Source: Microtetraspora fusca
GTDB lineage: Bacteria > Actinomycetota > Actinomycetes > Streptosporangiales > Streptosporangiaceae
DNA: 64,000 nt
Direction: 5' to 3'
NCBI RefSeq assembly: GCF_001570365.1
Contig: NZ_BBYK01000071.1
Location: 33,140-97,139 of the forward strand
Shown: positions 24,584-32,313 of the stretch, piece after piece
How positions within the stretch are numbered: the first letter of the stretch is position 1
Layout: the number at the start of each line of letters is the position of its first letter
Notes under the pieces: generated by a model
Databases searched by the model: none
Seen by the model: the letters and a program-made list of their open reading frames with translations, nothing else
Told to the model about the DNA's origin: nothing
Program-made: the position numbers and the translations under genes

Positions 24584-26520
24584 CACTTATCTCCATCGAT
24601 GGCGTGAGCCGGCGCTTCGGCGATGTGACCGCGCTTGACTCGGTCAGCCTGGAGATCCGGCAGGGCGAGTTCTTCGCGCTGCTCGGCCCCTCCGGCTGTG
24701 GGAAGACCACGCTGCTCCGCATCCTCGCCGGATTCGAACAGCCGGACGACGGCGCGGTCAGCCTGGACGGCGAGGACCTGCTCAAGATTGCCCCGCACCG
24801 CCGCCCGATCAACCTCATGTTCCAGTCGTACGCGCTGTTCCCGCACATGACGGTGGAGCGGAACATCGCCTACGGCCTGGAACGGGAGAAGCTGCCGAAG
24901 AAGGAGATCCGGGAGCGCGTCGCCGAGGTCCTGGAGACCGTCGGCCTCTCCACGCAGGCCCGCCGCAAGCCGCACCAGCTCTCCGGCGGCCAGCGTCAGC
25001 GCGTCGCCCTCGCCCGGGCGATCGTCAAGCGTCCGCGCCTGCTGCTGCTCGACGAGCCGCTGTCCGCGCTGGACAAGAAGGTGCGCGCCGAGATGCAGCT
25101 CGAACTCAAGCGGCTGCAGCACGAGGTCGGCATCACCTTCGTGGTCGTCACCCACGACCAGGAGGAGGCCATGTCGCTCGCGGACCGCATCGCGGTCATG
25201 CAGGGCGGCAAGGTCGAGCAGGTGGACGCGCCCATCGAGCTGTACGACCGGCCGCGCACGCCGTTCGTCGCGGGCTTCATCGGCGCCAACAACATCTTCT
25301 CCGGCAAGGTCACCGAGGGCGGCGTCCACGTGGACGGCATCGGCCTGCTGCCCGCGCCTAAGGGCGTGGACGGCGACACCGCGCTCCTCGCCGTACGCCC
25401 GGAGAAGGTCCGGCTCACCCAGATCGCCCCCAAGGCGGAGGAAGCCGTCGAGGCCGTCGAGGCCAAGGCCGACGCCGAGGCCACGTCCGAGAGCGCCGAC
25501 GAGTCCAAGGACGAGGCGACGGCGGACAACACCGACGAGGCCAAGGATGAGGCCAAGGACGAGTCCGAGGCCAAGGATGAGGCGACGTCGGAGGAGGCCG
25601 CCGACGCCGCCGAGGCGAAGACCGACGCCGAGGCCACGTCTGAGAGCGCCGCCGAGACCAAGGACGAGGCGACGTCGGAGGAGGCCGCCGAGTCCACCGC
25701 TGAGGCGGAGGTGAAGGAAGGCCCGGTCAAGACCGACGAGGGCGCCGAGCCCAAGGCCCCCGAGCCCGTCGTGCCCGCCGATGAGGCTGAGTCCGCCGAG
25801 CCGTCCGATGAGGTTCAGGCCGACGAGTCCAAGGGCGAAGCGGACGCCGAGGCCGACAGCGAGCCCGTCGCCGCGGACTCGGACGAAGCCGAGCCGCAGG
25901 GCGACGCGGTGTCCGAGGCCGAGCCGAAGCCGGAGACCGAGGGGGAGGCCCCCGCCGAGGCCGAGGCCGATGGCGGGACCGATCTCCGGGTCGTCGTGAA
26001 GGACGCCATGTCCGGCGAGCTCGACGCCGAGGCGATGGCAGAGGTGGTCTCCAAGGCCGTCGCCGGAGTCGTGGCCAAGGTGGTCGCGGAGGTCGTGGCC
26101 GAGGTCATCGCCGACAACGACGCCAAGGCCAGGGCGAAGACCGAGGAGAAGGACGAGACCGCGCCCGAGGCCGAGGTCGCCGCCGAGACCGAGACCACCC
26201 GGGAACCCGCGCCGGAGACGAGCGACGCCCCCGAGACCGCCCCCGAGACCGTGGCCGAGGCCGTCCCCGTCCAGAAGCAGGAGGTCGTGGCCGAGTCAGG
26301 TGACGAGGACAAGGCGGACGCCGAGCCCGAGGCCGAGAGCCCGCTGCGCGGCACGGTCGTGGACGTGAGCTTCTACGGCGGCACGTCGCACATCGTGCTG
26401 CGCGTGGAGGGGCACGAGGGGCACGTGCTGGCGGCGACCCAGGGGTCGGCGCGGGTCGAGCCCGGCACCGAGGTCGCGATCGGCTGGGACGCCGCCGACG
26501 CCGTGCTCATTCCGGCCTGA
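24580..26520 (+). CDS. PotA-like ABC ATPase with a ~300-residue acidic insertion
   Basis: 646 residues, against about 350-380 for PotA. The ATPase part is normal: Walker A GPSGCGKTT (36-44), LSGGQ near 134, Walker B LLLLDEPLSALD, then the regulatory region to LAVRPEKVRLTQ near 282. From about 285 to 586 runs an Ala/Glu/Asp/Lys-rich segment with near-repeated DAEATSES...KDEATSEE units and one amphipathic stretch (MAEVVSKAVAGVVAKVVAEV). The TOBE domain then resumes as SPLRGTVVDVSFYGGTSHIVLRV. The insertion therefore splits the TOBE region. No frameshift is involved; the frame is continuous. Confidence 0.9.
   Translation: MTLISIDGVSRRFGDVTALDSVSLEIRQGEFFALLGPSGCGKTTLLRILAGFEQPDDGAVSLDGEDLLKIAPHRRPINLMFQSYALFPHMTVERNIAYGLEREKLPKKEIRERVAEVLETVGLSTQARRKPHQLSGGQRQRVALARAIVKRPRLLLLDEPLSALDKKVRAEMQLELKRLQHEVGITFVVVTHDQEEAMSLADRIAVMQGGKVEQVDAPIELYDRPRTPFVAGFIGANNIFSGKVTEGGVHVDGIGLLPAPKGVDGDTALLAVRPEKVRLTQIAPKAEEAVEAVEAKADAEATSESADESKDEATADNTDEAKDEAKDESEAKDEATSEEAADAAEAKTDAEATSESAAETKDEATSEEAAESTAEAEVKEGPVKTDEGAEPKAPEPVVPADEAESAEPSDEVQADESKGEADAEADSEPVAADSDEAEPQGDAVSEAEPKPETEGEAPAEAEADGGTDLRVVVKDAMSGELDAEAMAEVVSKAVAGVVAKVVAEVVAEVIADNDAKARAKTEEKDETAPEAEVAAETETTREPAPETSDAPETAPETVAEAVPVQKQEVVAESGDEDKADAEPEAESPLRGTVVDVSFYGGTSHIVLRVEGHEGHVLAATQGSARVEPGTEVAIGWDAADAVLIPA
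25471..25521 (+). repeat. 51-bp direct repeat, copy 1, inside the PotA-like insertion
   Basis: Begins GACGCCGAGGCCACGTCCGA. It matches 25624-25674 at 48 of 51 positions. Together with shorter KDEAT/SEEA repeats it shows the acidic segment grew by in-frame duplication. Confidence 0.8.
25624..25674 (+). repeat. 51-bp direct repeat, copy 2, inside the PotA-like insertion
   Basis: Second copy of the repeat at 25471-25521, separated by 102 bp, which keeps the reading frame. Confidence 0.8.
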
Positions 26521-27115
26521 GTTCGTGTCCTGTCGCGAGGCGGGCGTAGTCGAGGATGAGCTCCACGGCTTCGTTCGGGCCGATCGAGTGATGCCTGGCG
26601 ATGATGCGGTAGCCGTAGGCGTCCTCGAGGGCGACGAGCGTGCGGCTGATCGTCTCGGAGGACTGGGCGAGCGTGAAGATGCCCTGGGCGGCCCCGGTTT
26701 CGAGGATCGTCTGGTACATCGACACCTGCCGGTCGAACAGCGTCGTCAGCAGCGTGCCGTACACCCGGTTGCGACCGGCGGCGCCGCCCAGCTCGCAGAG
26801 CAGGCGCACGCCGGCGTCCTCGGGCCCCTCGGGCAGGCCGGACCTGATCGTGGTGATGAGTTTCTGGGCGGGGTCGGCGATGCCGCTGATCTTCTTGATC
26901 CGCTGCTCGTAGAAGCGTTCCATCCCGGCGTGGTGGGCCTCGATCAGCAGGTCCCTCAGGTCGGGATAGTGGTACAGCACGGCGCCGGAGGTGAGCCCGG
27001 CCTCCTCGGCTATCTGGTTGAGGTGGACACCCTCCGCGCCGTGTTGGATCATCGCCCGGCGGGCGGCATCGATGAGGTCCATCCGCCGGTCCGCTCTGCT
27101 CTTGCGCTGGGCCAT
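26507..27115 (-). CDS. TetR family regulator of the amine-uptake block
   Basis: 202 residues from ATG 27115, preceded by GGATGGA. The HTH reads VHLNQIAEEAGLTSGAVLYHYPDLRDLL, close in style to BetI/PuuR-associated TetR proteins, followed by a helical ligand domain. Its 3' end overlaps the end of the ATPase gene by 14 bp. The divergent glycosyltransferase gene has a TTGAATC-type palindrome in front, and an almost identical site lies before the transporter, so it probably controls both. An amine or its aldehyde is a likely inducer (inference). Confidence 0.85.
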   Translation of the reverse strand: MAQRKSRADRRMDLIDAARRAMIQHGAEGVHLNQIAEEAGLTSGAVLYHYPDLRDLLIEAHHAGMERFYEQRIKKISGIADPAQKLITTIRSGLPEGPEDAGVRLLCELGGAAGRNRVYGTLLTTLFDRQVSMYQTILETGAAQGIFTLAQSSETISRTLVALEDAYGYRIIARHHSIGPNEAVELILDYARLATGHELRPE

Positions 27116-27197
27116 TCCATCCCATCCGATTTGAACGCACGACAACAACTGGCCTACCCATAATGTCCCAGCTATTGACGGCGCGCTAGATACCTAT

Positions 27198-27213
27198 TTG
27201 AATCACGGTTCAA
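27198..27213. promoter_or_regulatory. TTGAATC-N2-GGTTCAA operator, copy 2
   Basis: TTGAATCACGGTTCAA, arms paired at 6 of 7 positions, lies 20 bp before the glycosyltransferase start in the TetR-glycosyltransferase divergent gap. It matches copy 1 (22794) at TTGAATC-N-CG-N-TTCAA. Confidence 0.7.
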
Positions 27214-27232
27214 CAAGTCAGGGAGTCCGGAG

Positions 27233-28510
27233 ATGACAGACAAGCAGCTGACTATCCTCTTCATGCCCGAGAGCGCGTACGGGCCGACGAACAACTGCAT
27301 CGGGATCGGAGACGTCCTGCGCAAGCGCGGTCACCGCGTGGTTTTCGCTGCGGAGGCGTCGTGGAAGGGCAAGCTGGAGGCCCTCGGCTTCGAGGAGGAC
27401 CTGGTCGACCTCGCGCCGCCGGCCGAGGAGGAGCAGGACGCGGGGCAGTTCTGGAAGGACTTCATCCGTGACACCGCGCCGGAGTACCGGAAGAGCACCT
27501 TCGAGCAGCAGGAGACGGTCACCAAGCCGATCTGGGACGCCCTGATCGACGGCGCGAAGTACTGCGAGCCGCAGCTCAAGGCCATCATCGAGCGCGTCCA
27601 GCCGGACGTGATCGTCGAGGACAACGTCATCTCCTTCCCCGCGCTGCTCACGGCCGGCAAGCCGTTCGTGCGCATCGTCTCCTGCAACCCCCTCGAGGTG
27701 AAGGGCGCCGACATCGCTCCGGCCTTCTCCGGCCTGCCCGCCGACGACAGGAGCGAGTGGGACGCCTTCCGCGCCGAGTACGACCGGACCCACCGCGAGA
27801 TCTACACCGCGTTCAACGAGTGGGTCGTCGAGCAGGGCGCTCCGCCGCTGCCCGACCTGGAGTTCATCCACGAGGGCGACGCGAACCTGTACGTGTATCC
27901 GGAGATCGTGGACTATACCGACGAGCGTCCCCTCGGCCCGACGTGGACCCGGCTCGACTCGTCGGTGCGCGAGACGGACGACGAGTTCACCTTTCCCGAG
28001 GTCCCGGGTGACGGCCCCTGGGTCTACTTCTCGCTCGGCTCGCTGGGCTCCGCCGACGTCGAGCTCATGCGCCGCGTGATCTCGGTACTGGCCACGACGC
28101 CGTACCGGTTCATCGTCTCCAAGGGCCCGCTGCACGAGGAGATCGAGCTGGCCCCGAACATGTGGGGCGCCGAGTTCGTGCCGCAGGCGGCGATCATCCC
28201 GCAGGTGGACCTCGTCATCACCCACGGCGGCAACAACACCACCACCGAGGCGCTGCACTTCGGCAAGCCGATGATCCTGCTGCCGCTGTTCTGGGACCAG
28301 TACGACAACGCCCAGCGGGTGCACGAGAAGGGCTACGGCGTCCGCCTCGACACCTACAAGTTCACCGACGAGGAGCTGACCGGCGCCCTCGACCGCCTGC
28401 TGGGCGACACCGAGCTGCGCGAGCGGCTGGCCGCCCACGGCGCGGAGATCCGGCGCAGGGACGGCCTGCGCGTCGCCGCCGACGTAATTGAGAAGATCGC
28501 TGCCAAGTGA
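27233..28510 (+). CDS. GT1/UGT-type glycosyltransferase (MGT-like)
   Basis: 425 residues, GT-B fold. The C-terminal donor-binding part has VPQAAIIPQVDLVITHGGNNTTTEALHFGKPMI (about 305-340), with the HGG-N-T-T-TE signature of UDP-sugar glycosyltransferases, followed by LFWDQYDNAQR. N-terminal acceptor domain begins TILFMPESAYGPTNN. Such enzymes glycosylate macrolides and other small acceptors. Here it is the first gene of an operon with an amine oxidase and an aldehyde dehydrogenase, and its stop overlaps the oxidase GTG as GTGA. Its acceptor in this context is unknown. Confidence 0.88.
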   Translation: MTDKQLTILFMPESAYGPTNNCIGIGDVLRKRGHRVVFAAEASWKGKLEALGFEEDLVDLAPPAEEEQDAGQFWKDFIRDTAPEYRKSTFEQQETVTKPIWDALIDGAKYCEPQLKAIIERVQPDVIVEDNVISFPALLTAGKPFVRIVSCNPLEVKGADIAPAFSGLPADDRSEWDAFRAEYDRTHREIYTAFNEWVVEQGAPPLPDLEFIHEGDANLYVYPEIVDYTDERPLGPTWTRLDSSVRETDDEFTFPEVPGDGPWVYFSLGSLGSADVELMRRVISVLATTPYRFIVSKGPLHEEIELAPNMWGAEFVPQAAIIPQVDLVITHGGNNTTTEALHFGKPMILLPLFWDQYDNAQRVHEKGYGVRLDTYKFTDEELTGALDRLLGDTELRERLAAHGAEIRRRDGLRVAADVIEKIAAK

Positions 28511-29880
28511 AAGCACTGAAGGACGCCGCTCCCCGGGTCTTCTGGACCGACAGGCCCGGGGCGCCGGCGTATCACCCGCTTGACGGACGTACCACCGCCG
28601 ACCTGCTCATCGTCGGCGGTGGTTTCACCGGCCTCTGGGCCGCCGTTCTGGCGAAGGAGGAGAACCCCGCCTGTGACGTGGTCCTGGTCGAGGCGCATTC
28701 GATCGCGTACGGCGGGACCGGGCGCAACGGCGGGTTCATCTCCGACTCGCTCACCCATGGGCTCAGCCAGGGCCTGAAGCTGTGGCCCGACGAGATGCGC
28801 ACGCTGCTCGCGCTCGGCCGGGAGAACCTCGCGGCCATCGCCGCGTTCGTCGAGGCCCACGACATCGACGCCGATCTGCGCCTGGTGGGCAAGACGACGG
28901 TCGCGGTCGCCGCGCACCACGTCGCCGAGCTCAAGGAGGCCCAGCGGCTGCACCACGAGCACGGTGAGGACGCGGTCTTCCTCAACCGTGACGAGATGCG
29001 CGCCGACGTGGACTCGCCGACGTACCTCGGCGGGCTGCGGCTGCGCGGCACCGGCGGCATCCTGGACCCGGCCAAGCTGGCCTGGGGCCTGGTCAGGGTC
29101 GCCGAGCGGCTCGGCGTCCGGGTCTACGAGAAGACGGCGGTCACGGGTCTGGAACGTTCCGGAGCCAAGGTCCGCGTCACCACCGGCTCCGGTGTGATCG
29201 ACGCGGCGCAGGTGCTGCTGGCCACCAACGCGTTCCCGCCGCCGCTGCGCAGGTTGAGCAACTTCGTGCTGCCGGTCTGGGACTACGTGCTGGTCACCGA
29301 GCCGCTGTCGGAGTCGCAGCGCGCGTCGCTGCGCTGGGCGGAGGGGCAGGGCCTCACCGACGCGGGCAACCAGTTCCACTACTACCGCCTGACGGCCGAC
29401 GGCCGGGTCCTGTGGGGCGGCTACGACGCCATCTACAACTTCGGCGGCGCGGGGGCCGAGCAGCGCGACGCCACTCACGAGCTGCTCGCGCGGCACTTCT
29501 TCGAGACGTTCCCGCAGCTCGACGGGGTGCGGTTCACCCACAAGTGGGGCGGCGCGATCGACTCGACCAGCAGGTTCACCCCGTTCTTCGGCACCGCCAT
29601 GGGCGGCAGGGTGGCGTACGCGCTGGGCTACACGGGCCTGGGTGTCGGCGCCTCCCGGTTCGGCGCGCTGGTCGGCCTCGACCTGCTGGCCCGCCGCTCG
29701 ACGCGGCGGACCGGGCTGCGGATGGTGCGCCGCCTGCCGGTCCCGTTCCCGCCGGAGCCGCTGCGCTGGCCGGTGGTCGAGATCACCCGGCGGGCGCTGG
29801 CCCGGGCGGACGAGAACGCGGGCCGTCGCGGGCCGTGGCTGAGCCTGCTCGACCGCTTCGGCGTCGGGTTCGACAGTTGA
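28507..29880 (+). CDS. FAD-dependent amine oxidoreductase (PuuB/OrdL-like)
   Basis: 457 residues of the DAO family. The FAD dinucleotide-binding motif is LLIVGGGFTGLWAA (about 37-50), followed by YGGTGRNGGFISDS, typical of gamma-glutamylputrescine oxidase and related proteins. VAYALGYTGLGVGASRFG near the C terminus completes the FAD site. It should oxidise a primary or secondary amine to an aldehyde, which the next gene can oxidise further. The start GTG at 28507 overlaps the glycosyltransferase stop. Confidence 0.88.
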   Translation: MKALKDAAPRVFWTDRPGAPAYHPLDGRTTADLLIVGGGFTGLWAAVLAKEENPACDVVLVEAHSIAYGGTGRNGGFISDSLTHGLSQGLKLWPDEMRTLLALGRENLAAIAAFVEAHDIDADLRLVGKTTVAVAAHHVAELKEAQRLHHEHGEDAVFLNRDEMRADVDSPTYLGGLRLRGTGGILDPAKLAWGLVRVAERLGVRVYEKTAVTGLERSGAKVRVTTGSGVIDAAQVLLATNAFPPPLRRLSNFVLPVWDYVLVTEPLSESQRASLRWAEGQGLTDAGNQFHYYRLTADGRVLWGGYDAIYNFGGAGAEQRDATHELLARHFFETFPQLDGVRFTHKWGGAIDSTSRFTPFFGTAMGGRVAYALGYTGLGVGASRFGALVGLDLLARRSTRRTGLRMVRRLPVPFPPEPLRWPVVEITRRALARADENAGRRGPWLSLLDRFGVGFDS

Positions 29881-29913
29881 TATCCACGGTGAACGTATAA
29901 CTAAGGCGATTTG

Positions 29914-29943
29914 CGACATTTGCCGTATTTGTGGCGAATGTCG
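29914..29943. promoter_or_regulatory. Inverted repeat upstream of the aldehyde dehydrogenase
   Basis: CGACATTTGCC and GGCGAATGTCG pair at 10 of 11 positions across an 8-nt spacer. It sits in an AT-richer 80-bp gap and may be an operator or an mRNA hairpin. Confidence 0.5.
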
Positions 29944-29976
29944 GCAGGTTCATCGTGACCGATGAAAGAGGATGGC

Positions 29977-31374
29977 ATGGCTACCCTGATCAATCCCGCG
30001 AACGGCCGGCCCATCGAGGACGTGCCGGACACGTCGCCCGACGGCGTGGCGGCGGCCGTACGAGCCGCGCGTGCGGCCTTCGAGGAGTGGCGGGAGAGCA
30101 CCCCGGCCGAGCGGGCGCGGGTGCTGCTGCGCTTCGCCGACCTGGTGGAGCAGGACGCTGAGGAGCTGACCCGGCTGGAGGTCGAGGAGACCGGAAAGCC
30201 GGCCCCGGTGTTCCGTGACGGCGAGCTGCCGTTCGGCGTGGACAACCTGCGGTTCTTCGCGGGGGCCGGACGCTCGCTCGACGGGACCGGCGCGGGCGTG
30301 CTCAGCGCCGGCTACACCTCTGTGCTGATCAGGCGGCCGGTCGGCGTCGTCGGCTCGATCGCGCCGTGGAACTTCCCCTTCATCATGGGGATCTGGAAGA
30401 TCGGTCCGGCCCTCGCCGCCGGCAACGCGGTCGTCATCAAGCCCGCGCCGCAGACGCCGCGCAGCACGCTCCGGCTGGCCGAACTGTTCGCCAAGGCGGG
30501 CGCCCCCGAGGGGCTGCTGCAGGTGGTGACCGGAGACGCCGAAGTCGGGCAGGCCCTGGTCACCGACCCCGGCGTGGACATGGTCAGCGTCACCGGCTCC
30601 ACGGCGACCGGCCGGGCCGTCATGCAGGGCGCGGTGGACGGTCTCAAGCGCGTCCACCTCGAGCTCGGCGGCAAGGCGCCCGCGCTGGTGTTCGCCGACG
30701 CCTCCCTTGAGGACATGGCGTTCGGTGTCGCCATGGGCGCCACGTACAACACCGGGCAGGACTGCACCGCCGCCACCCGCGTCTACATCGAGCGCTCGCG
30801 GTACGCCGAGGGCGTCGAGGCGCTGCGCGACGCGCTCTCCCGGGTGCGGCCCGGCGACCCGTGGGACGAGGGCTCCGACATCGGCCCGCTGATCTCGCAG
30901 GCCCACCGCGACCGGGTGCACGGATTCGTCACGCGCGCCTCCGGCCGCGTGGTCTGCGGCGGTACGCCGCTGGACGGCCCGGGCTTCTACTACGCGCCCA
31001 CCCTCGTCGCGGACGCCGACCAGTCCAGCGAGATCGTCCAGGGCGAGATCTTCGGGCCCGTGCTGGTCGCGGTGCCGTTCGACTCCGAGGACGAGGCGGT
31101 CCGCCTCGCCAACGACACGCAGTACGGCCTGGCCTCGTCGATCTGGTCGACGGACGTGTCCCGGGCGCTGCGCGTCTCCCACCGCCTGGACGTCGGCGTC
31201 ACCTGGATCAACGACCACCTGCCGATCGCCTCCGAGGCGCCGCACGGCGGCGTCAAGGGCAGCGGCTTCGGCAAGGACATGAGCCAGGAAGCGGTCCAGG
31301 AGTACTCCGTCACCCGGCACCTCATGATCAAGCACGCCGCCCCCCAGGCGAGGGACTCCTTCCGCCCCGCCTAG
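29977..31374 (+). CDS. Aldehyde dehydrogenase, gamma-aminobutyraldehyde type
   Basis: 465 residues from ATG 29977, preceded by GAGGA; ATG 29962 is weaker. The NAD-binding motif is VTGSTATG (205-212), catalytic Glu229 is in LELGGK, and the nucleophile Cys263 is in TGQDCTAATR. The CTAATR context and length resemble gamma-aminobutyraldehyde dehydrogenases (PuuC/YdcW). It would convert the aldehyde made by the upstream oxidase to an acid such as 4-aminobutyrate. A 97-bp-separated terminator hairpin follows. Confidence 0.9.
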   Translation: MATLINPANGRPIEDVPDTSPDGVAAAVRAARAAFEEWRESTPAERARVLLRFADLVEQDAEELTRLEVEETGKPAPVFRDGELPFGVDNLRFFAGAGRSLDGTGAGVLSAGYTSVLIRRPVGVVGSIAPWNFPFIMGIWKIGPALAAGNAVVIKPAPQTPRSTLRLAELFAKAGAPEGLLQVVTGDAEVGQALVTDPGVDMVSVTGSTATGRAVMQGAVDGLKRVHLELGGKAPALVFADASLEDMAFGVAMGATYNTGQDCTAATRVYIERSRYAEGVEALRDALSRVRPGDPWDEGSDIGPLISQAHRDRVHGFVTRASGRVVCGGTPLDGPGFYYAPTLVADADQSSEIVQGEIFGPVLVAVPFDSEDEAVRLANDTQYGLASSIWSTDVSRALRVSHRLDVGVTWINDHLPIASEAPHGGVKGSGFGKDMSQEAVQEYSVTRHLMIKHAAPQARDSFRPA

Positions 31375-31404
31375 GTTTCGCAGGGCCGGACATGAGCGCG
31401 GGTC

Positions 31405-31440
31405 GACTCGCTCTTCGGGTGATGTCCCGGAGAGCGAGTC
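31405..31440. terminator. Terminator hairpin after the aldehyde dehydrogenase
   Basis: GACTCGCTCT (31405-31414) pairs exactly with AGAGCGAGTC (31431-31440); GGG/CCC in the loop can extend the stem. It lies 30 bp after the stop codon. Confidence 0.75.
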
Positions 31441-31453
31441 GGCCCATTTCTCA

Positions 31454-31615
31454 GTACGAAGCGATCCCGAGCTCCTGCTCGACGAAGCCGTAGAGATCGG
31501 TGTACGGATCGCGCTCCGGCAGCGGCACGTGATCGCCGTGGACCGCGTTCATCTGGACGGCGCCGCGGCGGGCAACGCCCGGACAGTTCGCCAGGGCTTG
31601 AGGATCGGGGACCGT
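31454..31615 (-). pseudogene. Short unidentified gene remnant
   Basis: One minus frame reads VPDPQALANCPGVARRGAVQ and then NAVHGDHVPLPERDPYTDLYGFVEQELGIASY before its TGA. The composition looks like the conserved tail of a real enzyme, and ATG 31552 gives only 33 residues. Upstream the frame is closed by the end of the GntR gene. I do not recognise the parent family. Confidence 0.35.
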
Positions 31616-32293
31616 TCAGCGCAGGATCGCGAGGGTGGGGTCGAGGTTCTGGCGGGTCGCGGCCACGGCGGCGTCTGGGTCGCCGTCCACGATCGCCTGG
31701 ACCAGGGCGCGGTGGGCGTTGGCGGTGCGGTCGTCCTGGTCGGGGGAGCGCCGGTCGTCGGCGATCACCGAGGCGGCGGTCGCCCGGAGCGCGCCGAGGA
31801 AGGTCGTGAACACCTCGTCCAGCACCGGATTGTGCGCCGCTCGCACCACAAGCCGATGCAGCTCGACGTCCGCCTCGGCCAGCTCCGGCCCGGTCGAGGC
31901 GGCGTCACGGGCGGCCAGGGCGGCCCGCAGCGCCGCTATATCGTCGGGAGTGCGCCTGAGCGCCGCCAGCCGTCCGGCCTCGACCTCCAGGGCCACCCGC
32001 ACCTCGTAGACGTCCGCCACGCGGCCGCGCCGCAGCGTCCGGTCGAACTCCGAGACCGGGGTGGCCGATACGACGTAGGTGCCCGAACCGTGCTGGGCGC
32101 GCAGTTGCCCGTCGGCGATGAGCGCGCGGACCGCCTCGCGCGAGGTGGACCGGCCGACCCCGAGGAGCCGGCTCAGCTCCACCTCGCCCGGCAGCTTGGT
32201 GCCGACCGGCCATTCCCCGTCGCCGATCAGCCTGCGCAGCTCGGCGACGGCCTTCTCGACCAGCGACGTATGGTGAACGGCCCGAACGCTCAT
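31616..32293 (-). CDS. GntR family regulator, FadR/FCD subfamily
   Basis: 225 residues. The winged helix includes GTKLPGEVELSRLLGVGRSTSREAVRAL, given by position (residues ~30-58), then QHGSGTYVV, followed by an FCD ligand domain with ADVELHRLVVRAAHNPVL (metal-binding Asp and His). It lies downstream of an amidase-MFS pair on the same strand, 20 bp after the MFS gene, and probably regulates them. The 19-bp repeat at 34934 is a candidate site. Confidence 0.87.
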   Translation of the reverse strand: MSVRAVHHTSLVEKAVAELRRLIGDGEWPVGTKLPGEVELSRLLGVGRSTSREAVRALIADGQLRAQHGSGTYVVSATPVSEFDRTLRRGRVADVYEVRVALEVEAGRLAALRRTPDDIAALRAALAARDAASTGPELAEADVELHRLVVRAAHNPVLDEVFTTFLGALRATAASVIADDRRSPDQDDRTANAHRALVQAIVDGDPDAAVAATRQNLDPTLAILR

Positions 32294-32313
32294 GACCGCA
32301 AGGTAACAGCTCC

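Noticed and set aside
27233..31374. Secondary-metabolite gene cluster
   Set aside because: The glycosyltransferase suggested it, but no polyketide, peptide or terpene synthase is present; the neighbours fit amine catabolism.
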